A stretch of DNA of 11,578 nt, taken from Actinomycetales bacterium (lineage in GTDB: Bacteria > Actinomycetota > Actinomycetes > S36-B12). The stretch covers positions 1 to 11,578 of the forward strand of contig JAFIHP010000080.1 in NCBI GenBank assembly GCA_017849335.1, in the 5' to 3' direction. The notes beneath the pieces were generated by a model. It was not told the origin of the DNA. It did not search any database and saw nothing but the letters and a program-made list of their open reading frames with translations. The position numbers and the translations under genes are program-made. Of the stretch, positions 1 through 5,492 are shown piece by piece (positions within the stretch are counted from its first letter, which is position 1; every line of letters begins with the position of its first letter).

Positions 1-1
1 G

Positions 2-748
2 GGCGTGGGCGACTGGTGGGGTCGCGCCGTATGGGGCCTCGGCGTCGCCGCTACCGCGAGCGACGACGCGGACGTCGCGGGCGCGGCCTGGGCGGCCGCC
101 GGACGCAGCGCCGGCTGCCGCAGTCCGTGGCTGCGCTCGATGGCGTTCGCCACGCTGGGAATCGGGGAGCTGGTCATGGCGGGAGACCGACGCCCTGCGC
201 TGACCCGGCTCCTGGAGGACTTCCTGGCGATGGTCCCCGCGTCCGGGGCCGGCGGATCGTGGGCGTGGCCGGAGGTGCGTCTGAGCTACGCGAACGCATC
301 GGTCGCGGAGGCCGTCCTGCTGGCCGGCATCGCGCTCGAGCGGACGGAGTGGGTCGAACGCGGCCTGTCGCTCACCGACTGGCTCGTGCGGGAGCAGGTC
401 CGGGACGGACGACTCTCGGTCGTCGGCACCGGGGGCCGCGACCCGGGAGACCAGGGCCCCCAGTTCGATCAGCAGCCGATCGAGGTGGCCGCACTGGCCG
501 ACGCCTGCCGCCGGGCGTGGGCAGCGACCGGTGAGGCACGCTGGATCGAGGACCTGGGACGCGCCGTGGCATGGTTCCACGGCGACAATGACATCGACGC
601 TGTCATGTACGACCCGACCTCGTGCGGCGGGTTCGACGGGCTCACGCCGACGGGACCGAACACCAACCAGGGAGCGGAGTCGACGCTCGCGTTCTTGTCG
701 ACGATGCAGCGGGCTCACCCGTTCGCCGTGGCCGCTGTCGCGCGCTGA
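2..748 (+). CDS. C-terminal part of a helical (alpha/alpha)-barrel carbohydrate-type protein (5' end off window)
   Basis: The reading frame is open to the left edge, so only the last ~248 residues are present. The frame starts inside a Trp/Gly-rich helical stretch (GDWWGRAVWGLG), which looks like the middle of a domain, not a gene start. Repeating helix-loop units follow, with the motifs FDQQPIEVAALADA, AWFHGDND, a Gly-rich CGGFDGL loop and NQGAESTLAFLSTMQ near the end. From memory, this tail occurs in actinobacterial proteins annotated as glycosyltransferase-associated and often encoded next to GH130 genes. The helical-barrel fold is inferred from the repeat pattern. It converges on the GH130 gene with 29 bases between the stop codons, which supports a shared role in glycan synthesis or turnover. 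Substrate and activity cannot be read from this part, and an N-terminal glycosyltransferase domain is possible but unseen. Confidence 0.7.
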   Translation, partial: GVGDWWGRAVWGLGVAATASDDADVAGAAWAAAGRSAGCRSPWLRSMAFATLGIGELVMAGDRRPALTRLLEDFLAMVPASGAGGSWAWPEVRLSYANASVAEAVLLAGIALERTEWVERGLSLTDWLVREQVRDGRLSVVGTGGRDPGDQGPQFDQQPIEVAALADACRRAWAATGEARWIEDLGRAVAWFHGDNDIDAVMYDPTSCGGFDGLTPTGPNTNQGAESTLAFLSTMQRAHPFAVAAVAR

Positions 749-786
749 CCCGCGCATCCGGGGACCCCGCCGCTACCTCACGCGGG
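749..786. terminator. Weak nested inverted repeat between two convergent genes
   Basis: CCCGCG at 749-754 pairs with CGCGGG at 781-786, enclosing a near-palindrome CGGGGACCCCG at 759-769. There is no T tract on either strand and the outer loop is long. It sits where a bidirectional terminator would be expected, but the structure is marginal in such GC-rich sequence. Confidence 0.22.
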
Positions 787-2238
787 GACCATCGAGTCGA
801 TCAGGCCGCTGAGCGACGCTGTCGCGAAGGCGATCCGCTGGTCTCCGACGCCGTACGGGACGACGAGCGTGTCCCGATGCGCGACCGCCCCGCAGGAGTA
901 CACGACGTTCGGCACGTATCCGTGCTGCCGGCCTGGGCCAGGGACGATGAGCGGCTCGCGGGATCGCCGCAGCACGTGCGTCGGCTCGTCCAGATCGAGC
1001 AGCAGGGCTCCGATGCTGTAGGTACGCATGGGCCCCACGCCGTGGGTGAGCACGAGCCAGCCCTGCTCCGTCTCGATCGGAGGCCCGCAGTTCCCGAGCT
1101 GGACCACCTCCCAGCTCTGCTGCGGCACCTGGAGCGTCTGGTGCGTGGGCCAGTGGCGCAGGTCGTCGGAGGTGGCGATGCCGTTCGTCTCCCGGTCGGC
1201 GCGGGTCAGGGCCATGAATCGGCCGTTCACCTTGCGGGGAAATATCGCCAGCCCCTTGCCCGAGGCTGCCGCTCCGACGACGGGCGAACTGGCGAAGGTC
1301 ACGAAGTCCCGAGTCTCCAGGAGCTGGATCGACACGTGGGTGTGGTCGAACGCGGTGTACGTCGCGAGGAATGTGATCGAGCCGTCATCGTCGACGAAGC
1401 GGACGAGTCGCGCGTCCTCCATGCCCTGGGACTCGCACGGGGCGTGTGGCCACAGGACGCGTTCGGAGATATCGGTGTCCGACGGGAACTCCGCGACGTA
1501 CGACGAGCGGGAGAGCTCGGTGATGTGGGACATCGTCCTGGCGTCGAAGCGGTGGATGGTCGGCGCCGAGGCCGCGTCGCGAAGTGCCTCCGCGAGGTCG
1601 GCGTCGTCGAACGTCGGGGGAAGCAGGGCGAGGAACCGGCTGACATGGGTGAAGTCGTCGCCGAGCGCGTCCATGCGCGCATGGAAGACACTGCGGTGGT
1701 GGAGGCCGGGCGTGCCCGTGACCGTCGTCGCGTAGGGGCTGGGCTCATCGAGGGAGACAACGCCGTCGGCCGTGATCGACCCGGTCCGGAAGCCGATGGT
1801 GGATCGGTGCCCCTCTCCGATCCCGCGGACGCTGATGACGAACCGAGCCGTGCCGTCGTCATCCTCGCCGACGACCGCCATGGACGGGTTGCAGATGGCG
1901 GCGGCCTCCACCGAGAACTCGTGCGTGAAGCAGGCACCGATCAGGGCCAGGCGCGCGGCGGACACCTCGAGATCGGGGTCGAGCAGCGTCACGACCCGTG
2001 CGGCGTGGTCGGCGAACAGGGCGGGCAGGTGACGGTGGCGTCCGTCAAAGCGGTGGACGACATCGGCCAGGGCCGCATCCACCTCCTCTTCCGGCAGGAG
2101 AGCGACGCGGTTGATGACGGCTGCCGCGCGAGATCCGCTCGGCCCGACCTCCTCCAGTCCCGGGACGAACAGCCGAGCCACCACGCGGTCGTCGTCCGGG
2201 CGGATCTCCAGTCCGGTGTCGACCAGTTCGGCGGTCAT
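778..2238 (-). CDS. Glycoside hydrolase family 130 protein (beta-mannoside phosphorylase/hydrolase type)
   Basis: The 486-residue product starts at the ATG at 2236-2238, with GAGGAG six bases upstream. A longer in-frame reading would run back through the preceding small gene and is rejected. GH130 signatures are visible: an NPSMAVVGE segment (~118-125), ESQGMEDARLV around residues 269-279 with the acidic pair E274/D275 where the family carries its catalytic acid, and NCGPPIETEQGWLVLTHGV at ~383-401, the typical GxPP...GW...HGV block. The N-terminal ~110 residues are an extension absent from the short ~330-residue mannosylglucose phosphorylases. GH130 enzymes act on beta-linked mannosides by phosphorolysis or hydrolysis; which applies here cannot be decided by eye. 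No signal peptide is seen, so it is probably cytoplasmic. It is the last gene of a minus-strand operon with the CxxC protein (37-base gap) and DUF6458. Confidence 0.88.
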   Translation of the reverse strand: MTAELVDTGLEIRPDDDRVVARLFVPGLEEVGPSGSRAAAVINRVALLPEEEVDAALADVVHRFDGRHRHLPALFADHAARVVTLLDPDLEVSAARLALIGACFTHEFSVEAAAICNPSMAVVGEDDDGTARFVISVRGIGEGHRSTIGFRTGSITADGVVSLDEPSPYATTVTGTPGLHHRSVFHARMDALGDDFTHVSRFLALLPPTFDDADLAEALRDAASAPTIHRFDARTMSHITELSRSSYVAEFPSDTDISERVLWPHAPCESQGMEDARLVRFVDDDGSITFLATYTAFDHTHVSIQLLETRDFVTFASSPVVGAAASGKGLAIFPRKVNGRFMALTRADRETNGIATSDDLRHWPTHQTLQVPQQSWEVVQLGNCGPPIETEQGWLVLTHGVGPMRTYSIGALLLDLDEPTHVLRRSREPLIVPGPGRQHGYVPNVVYSCGAVAHRDTLVVPYGVGDQRIAFATASLSGLIDSMVPA

Positions 2239-2275
2239 CGGCTGCTCCTCGGGTGGGCGGTCGCTGGATCGTCGG

Positions 2276-2662
2276 TCACCGTTCGTCGTCGGCCCGCTGG
2301 TCCTCCTCGACGACGTCGCCGTGCGGGGCGTCCCGATACGCGCTTTGCTGCTCGAGCTCCGACACGCGGTCCGGTGGGCCGGGCTGGGGTGACGGAGCGT
2401 CCACGTCCAGATCCGGGTCGACGTCCTTCGACCCGGACGGCGCAAGTCCGGAGCCGGGATCGCTAAGCGGGATCGACCCGACGCCGTGTGCGCGAAGCAC
2501 GTCGGCGCTCATCGGCCCGTGGACGCCCGGGCACGACACCGGAGGGTCGCGGCGGGGGTCGACGAACAGGTGCGGGACACGTCCGCTGATGCTCATCACG
2601 CCCGCGTCGCGGCACAGGGGGCACTCGATCATCGAGTCGAACGCCTCGTCGAGGACAGTCAT
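2276..2662 (-). CDS. Small CxxC...CxxxH protein with acidic disordered tail, unknown function
   Basis: I do not recognise this 128-residue protein. The first ~50 residues hold C14-P-L-C17 and C44-x3-H48, a spacing that could form one zinc site. The remainder is rich in Pro, Asp, Ser and Gln and looks disordered. Its ATG lies 13 bases past the DUF6458 stop, and its own stop is 37 bases before the GH130 start, so it is very probably cotranscribed with both. Its Shine-Dalgarno is poor (GGCGGG-like), which suggests translational coupling to the upstream gene. An alternative start at Met11 lacks a well-placed ribosome site. Metal binding is inference from the Cys/His pattern only; the operon position makes it a real gene more likely than a chance reading. 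Confidence 0.6.
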   Translation of the reverse strand: MTVLDEAFDSMIECPLCRDAGVMSISGRVPHLFVDPRRDPPVSCPGVHGPMSADVLRAHGVGSIPLSDPGSGLAPSGSKDVDPDLDVDAPSPQPGPPDRVSELEQQSAYRDAPHGDVVEEDQRADDER

Positions 2663-2675
2663 GCGCGCCCGCCGC

Positions 2676-2912
2676 TCAGCGCAGCGGCTGCGTGGAGGCG
2701 GGGTCCTCCGTCACGACCTCGGTCGTGCGGGTGCGGGACGAGAAGCCGCCCCAGCTCGACCAGAACACGAGGGACACCAGCAGACCGATGCCGCCGACGA
2801 TCATCAGGATCACACCGGTCATCTGGAGGTCCCATCCGCTCACATCCGCCGTGACAGCGAACCGGAGAACCGCACCGACCGCGATCAGCACGAGGCTGAG
2901 AGTCACACCCAT
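2676..2912 (-). CDS. DUF6458 family small membrane protein
   Basis: The 78-residue protein contains two hydrophobic segments: residues ~3-20 (TLSLVLIAVGAVLRFAV) and ~31-52 (MTGVILMIVGGIGLLVSLVF). Between them lies the short conserved linker TADVSGWDLQ. This pattern, with a charged Arg/Thr-rich tail, matches the DUF6458 family common in actinobacteria. The family has no established function. The start is secure because AAGGAGG lies five bases before the ATG. It is the first gene of the operon that continues into the CxxC protein and GH130. A GGGTAC motif 44 bases upstream of the ATG could be the -10 of a stress-sigma promoter. The likely location is the cytoplasmic membrane as a two-helix hairpin. 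Confidence 0.85.
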   Translation of the reverse strand: MGVTLSLVLIAVGAVLRFAVTADVSGWDLQMTGVILMIVGGIGLLVSLVFWSSWGGFSSRTRTTEVVTEDPASTQPLR

Positions 2913-2956
2913 CGCTACCTCCTTGACGTTCTCGAGAGTCGTCGTTCGGCGTGCAC

Positions 2957-2962
2957 GTACCC
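2957..2962 (-). promoter_or_regulatory. Candidate SigB/SigF-type -10 element (GGGTAC) upstream of DUF6458
   Basis: On the minus strand GGGTAC lies 44 bases before the DUF6458 ATG, leaving a leader of about 38 bases. It equals the -10 of the actinobacterial SigB/SigF promoter class. The matching -35 is poor: nothing close to GTTTAA occurs 12-16 bases upstream, so this is a weaker call than the other two sites. Confidence 0.35.
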
Positions 2963-3006
2963 GCTGGCGAGATCGGCGACGCGTCCGTCACTGATTCCGG
3001 CTGAGG

Positions 3007-3537
3007 TCAGCGGCCGCCGGTGCGTCGGATGGCGGCATCGACGGACCGATCGGCGTCCGGATCCTGCGTGACGGGCTCCTGGGCCCAGGAGCGGTCGCCG
3101 TCGGAGTACGGCCCGTCGTCCGGCGAGGCCGTCGCAGCGTCGACCGGACCAACCAGCGGCCCGGTTCGCTGCGCGAGGTCCGCGCGCTGCTCGGCGCTGA
3201 GGAGCTCATCGGCCAGGTCGAGGATCGTGGACGCGTCGGATGCCACGTGCCGCCGGACCTCGGCGAGGTCGTCGGGCGTCAGCTCGGATCCCGACGCCCG
3301 CACGGCGTCGACGAGTTCGTGGATGCGGGCGTGGTCCTCCAAGGCCGCGTCGATGGCCTCGTCGCTGGAGTTCCCCGCGGTACGCATCGCGGGGAACAGG
3401 ATCGTGTCCTCGACGACGCAGTGGTGGTCGAGCAGGTCGAACAGCCGATCGCGTGGGGCGGTATCCGCGACGTCCAAGGAGACCAGGGACACGATTTCGG
3501 CGAGGTCTGATCGAAGGAGGGCGACGATGTCCGGCAT
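3007..3537 (-). CDS. Hemerythrin (HHE) domain protein with one ligand position altered
   Basis: The 176-residue product starts at the ATG at 3535-3537, with GGAG six bases upstream. An in-frame GTG at 3567 would add ten residues but lacks a convincing ribosome site, and the beginning MPDIVALLRSD matches where family members normally begin. The domain spans ~2-125 and is followed by a polar, probably disordered tail. Six hemerythrin-type ligand positions are visible: H39-x3-E43, H69-x3-H73 and H97-x3-D101. The first His, normally in a DH pair in helix A, is replaced by Leu12. Family members bind O2, NO or other small molecules at a di-iron site, or sense redox state. Whether this variant still holds two irons is uncertain. 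It is divergent from the sigma factor gene, and a stress-type promoter lies upstream. It is probably cytoplasmic. Confidence 0.85.
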   Translation of the reverse strand: MPDIVALLRSDLAEIVSLVSLDVADTAPRDRLFDLLDHHCVVEDTILFPAMRTAGNSSDEAIDAALEDHARIHELVDAVRASGSELTPDDLAEVRRHVASDASTILDLADELLSAEQRADLAQRTGPLVGPVDAATASPDDGPYSDGDRSWAQEPVTQDPDADRSVDAAIRRTGGR

Positions 3538-3584
3538 GGCCGACTCCGGTGGGGCCGCTGAGGACACGCACCTGGGCTGGCTCT

Positions 3585-3610
3585 GAACCCGGGCGGCCTC
3601 ACCCCAAAAC
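3585..3610 (-). promoter_or_regulatory. Candidate SigB/SigF-type promoter for the hemerythrin gene
   Basis: The minus strand reads GTTTTG (3605-3610), a 14-base spacer, then GGGTTC (3585-3590). The SigB-class consensus is about GTTTAA-N12-14-GGGTAT/C. Predicted transcription would start near 3578, giving a leader of ~40 bases to the ATG at 3537. Both elements deviate by one or two bases, so it is a probable site and not a perfect one. A housekeeping-like alternative, TTCGCC-N17-TAGTTT, lies just upstream and is weaker. Confidence 0.5.
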
Positions 3611-3692
3611 TAGCACTCGGACAGCCGACGGCGAACTGACTTGCCCTCGGTCCGGAGTTCTGGGAGGCTCGTGGCACCGGTTAGGAAGTAGC

Positions 3693-3718
3693 CGATCTCC
3701 CGCGTGAATGAGAGATCG
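3693..3718 (+). promoter_or_regulatory. Stem-loop over the Shine-Dalgarno region of the sigma factor gene
   Basis: CGATCTC (3693-3699) and GAGATCG (3712-3718) are perfect inverted arms of 7 bp around a 12-base loop. They end two bases before the GTG start at 3721. The only plausible Shine-Dalgarno, GAGAG at 3710-3714, falls in the loop edge and right arm. In mRNA this hairpin would hide the ribosome site. It could equally be a protein-binding palindrome in DNA. Confidence 0.4.
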
Positions 3719-3720
3719 CT

Positions 3721-4464
3721 GTGACGACCCTGATTCGGGACATCTCCCACGTGACGTCGGCCGCCGATGCTGTCGACGTGCGCAACGAGGACGAGTTCGC
3801 ACGTGAGTACCTTCCGCTGGCGCGTGGCCATGCCGGTCGCTTCGCGGGCCGCGGCGCCGAGTACGACGACCTGGTCCAGGTCGCGAACCTGGCTCTGGTC
3901 AAGGCGATTCGACGGTACGACCCGAGTCGTGGCGCGTTCGCTCCCTTCGCGTCCGCGACGATCTCCGGGGAGCTGAAGAGGTATCTGCGCGACCTGTGCT
4001 GGGTGGTGAAGCCGCCCCGTCGGATCCAGGAGCTGCAAAGTCGCATCACCCGCGCTGTCGACGACGCCGCGCAGCAGGACGGGGCGCAGCCGCGACCGGA
4101 GGCGATCGCTCAGGCGGTCGACGCCTCCGTCGACGAGACGGTCGAGGCGCTACGCGCTCGCGGGTGCTTCACGCCCGCGTCGCTCGACCGGCCGTCCCCC
4201 ACGACCGGGGCATGCCTGGGCGACTCCCTCGCGGACGGCGGCGACTCCTACGAGGAGATCGAGAGCCGCGTTCTGCTCGTGCAGATCTGCTCGGACCTCG
4301 GGGAGGAGGACCGTCGGCTCATCCAGCTGCGGTTCTACGAGGAGAAGTCGCAGCGCGAGATCGCCGCGGAGCTGGGCATCAGCCAGATGCAGGTGTGCCG
4401 CCGGCTCCGCGCGCTCATCGAGGATCTCCGCGAGCGGGCAGGCGAGCAGGACCTCGCCTCGTAG
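3721..4464 (+). CDS. SigB/SigF-type alternative RNA polymerase sigma factor
   Basis: The 247-residue product belongs to the SigB/SigF/SigG group of sigma-70 factors, which direct RNA polymerase to stress or developmental promoters. Region 2 runs ~26-92 and includes EYDDLVQVANLALVKAIRRYDPSRG and the helix ending GELKRYLRDL. The typical VKPPRRIQEL bridge follows at ~96-105, then region 3 (~124-160) and region 4 with its helix-turn-helix at ~198-240 (QREIAAELGISQMQVCRRLR). There are five Cys residues; C93 and C226 sit where relatives that I recall usually carry Ser or another small residue. The start is GTG with GAGAG upstream inside a hairpin. No anti-sigma or anti-anti-sigma gene is adjacent, so partner-switch partners, if any, lie elsewhere. 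It is divergent from the hemerythrin gene, and SigB-like promoters lie before neighbouring operons. Exact orthology to sigB or sigF is not decided. Confidence 0.9.
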   Translation: MTTLIRDISHVTSAADAVDVRNEDEFAREYLPLARGHAGRFAGRGAEYDDLVQVANLALVKAIRRYDPSRGAFAPFASATISGELKRYLRDLCWVVKPPRRIQELQSRITRAVDDAAQQDGAQPRPEAIAQAVDASVDETVEALRARGCFTPASLDRPSPTTGACLGDSLADGGDSYEEIESRVLLVQICSDLGEEDRRLIQLRFYEEKSQREIAAELGISQMQVCRRLRALIEDLRERAGEQDLAS

Positions 4465-4473
4465 CCGACGGGG

Positions 4474-4498
4474 CCCGGCGGCGTCGTACGCCGCCGGG
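4474..4498 (+). terminator. Perfect 11-bp hairpin after the sigma factor gene
   Basis: CCCGGCGGCGT (4474-4484) pairs perfectly with ACGCCGCCGGG (4488-4498) around the loop CGT. It begins ten bases after the TAG stop. No T tract follows, as is common for actinobacterial terminators. It separates the sigma gene from the DHPS-like gene, suggesting the latter has its own promoter. Confidence 0.65.
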
Positions 4499-4576
4499 TC
4501 ACCGGTCGGCGAGCACGTGGTCGGCGAGGCCGAGCGGCTGACTCTCCACGCGGATGCGGCGACGTCCGCCCGTGCT

Positions 4577-4582
4577 TATGCT
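4577..4582 (+). promoter_or_regulatory. Candidate -10 element for a leaderless DHPS-like transcript
   Basis: TATGCT fits the actinobacterial TANNNT -10 pattern and lies six bases before the GTG at 4589. That would put the first transcribed base at or next to the start codon. No good -35 is seen 16-18 bases upstream. The element favours the GTG at 4589 over the earlier in-frame GTG at 4517, which begins only 18 bases after the hairpin. Confidence 0.35.
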
Positions 4583-4588
4583 CCGCTC

Positions 4589-5492
4589 GTGCCCGGGCCG
4601 ACGCTGAGGATCGCCGGGGCCGACCGCCCGTTGGACGGCACGCTCGTCATGGGGGTCGTGAACGCCAGCCCGGAGTCCTTCTCGGACGCCGGCCGGTTCG
4701 CCGGTGCGGCCGAGCAGCGCGCGCAGTGCGCGGCCCTGGTGGACGCCGGCGCCGACATCGTGGACATCGGCGGCCAGTCCGCGATCACGAATCAGCCCGA
4801 GCTGGATGCCGCCGTGGAGATCGCCCGGGTGGTGCCGCTCGTGGAGTGGGTCCGCTCGACGCTGCCCGGCGTGCTGGTCAGCGTGGACACGTACAAGCCC
4901 GCGGTGGTGGAGGCGGCCCTGGAGGCGGGGGCGCACATCATCAACGACGTCAGCGGGCTCCGCTACCCGGCGGTCGCCGAGTCGTGCGCCCGCGCAGGAG
5001 CCGCGCTGGTCGTGATGCACACCGCCGCACCGCCGAAGGTCCGTCTGCAGGACCGCGACCTCTACGGGGACGTGGTGACCGACGTCGTCGCGTTCCTCCG
5101 CGAAAGAGTCGGACAGGCGACCGCGGTGGGTCTGCCGTGGGAGTCCGTCATCCTGGACCCGGGACCGGACTTCACCAAGACGCCGGCCCAGACCGTCGCA
5201 CTCCTGCGTGGCCTCGACGCGGTCTGGGACCTCGGCCGGCCCGTGCTGCTCGCCCTGTCGCGCAAGGACTTCCTCGGAGCGATCACCGGCCGGTCGCCGC
5301 GTGGTCGCGACGCGGCGACGGCGGCGGCGATCGCCTGTCTCGCGACGCGCGCTGGGGGGGATCGTGCGGGTGCACGACGTCGCTGCAGCGGTCGACGTGA
5401 TCGCGACGGTCCAGACGCTTCGTGGAGATCGTGAGCTCCCCGACGACTACCTGCTTCCAGAGGAGCTGCGTCATGAACCGCGTCGTGCGTGA
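4589..5492 (+). CDS. folP: Dihydropteroate synthase-like protein (FolP2-type), frameshifted at a G7 run
   Basis: DHPS joins 6-hydroxymethyl-dihydropterin diphosphate to p-aminobenzoate in folate synthesis. The TIM-barrel motifs are present: MGVVNASPESFSD (21-33), DIGG (59-62), SVDTYKP (98-104), INDVSGL (118-124), DFTKTPAQ (194-201) and LSRKDFLG (223-230). After G257 the frame is lost. Removing one G from the run at 5354-5360 restores IVRVHDVAAAVDVI, the final DHPS strand with its R-x-H motif, giving 300 residues that end at 5492. As written, the frame instead ends at 5434 with an Arg-rich tail unlike the family. The loop normally GESTRPG reads GQSAITN, so the Thr-Arg pair for pABA is missing, as in mycobacterial FolP2. 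A role other than folate synthesis is likely (inference). An earlier GTG at 4517 is also possible. The restored reading overlaps gpgS by 20 bases. Confidence 0.75.
5354..5360 (+). other. Run of seven G at the frameshift point in the DHPS-like gene
   Basis: Seven consecutive G follow GCT. With six, the codons would read Ala-Gly-Gly-Ile-Val-Arg-Val-His and the DHPS C-terminus would be intact. The extra base is either a sequencing or assembly error, a fixed mutation, or a slippage site. Confidence 0.8.

Noticed and set aside
622..2466. A 614-codon open frame on the + strand
   Set aside because: It lies antisense to the GH130 gene and has Arg/Asp/Glu-rich low-information sequence without family motifs. 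The minus frame has conserved GH130 blocks and a strong ribosome site.
3538..3720. A CRISPR, tRNA or mobile element in the divergent hemerythrin-sigma region
   Set aside because: I looked for direct repeats, cloverleaf arms and terminal inverted repeats and found only the short stem-loop and promoter-like elements already listed.
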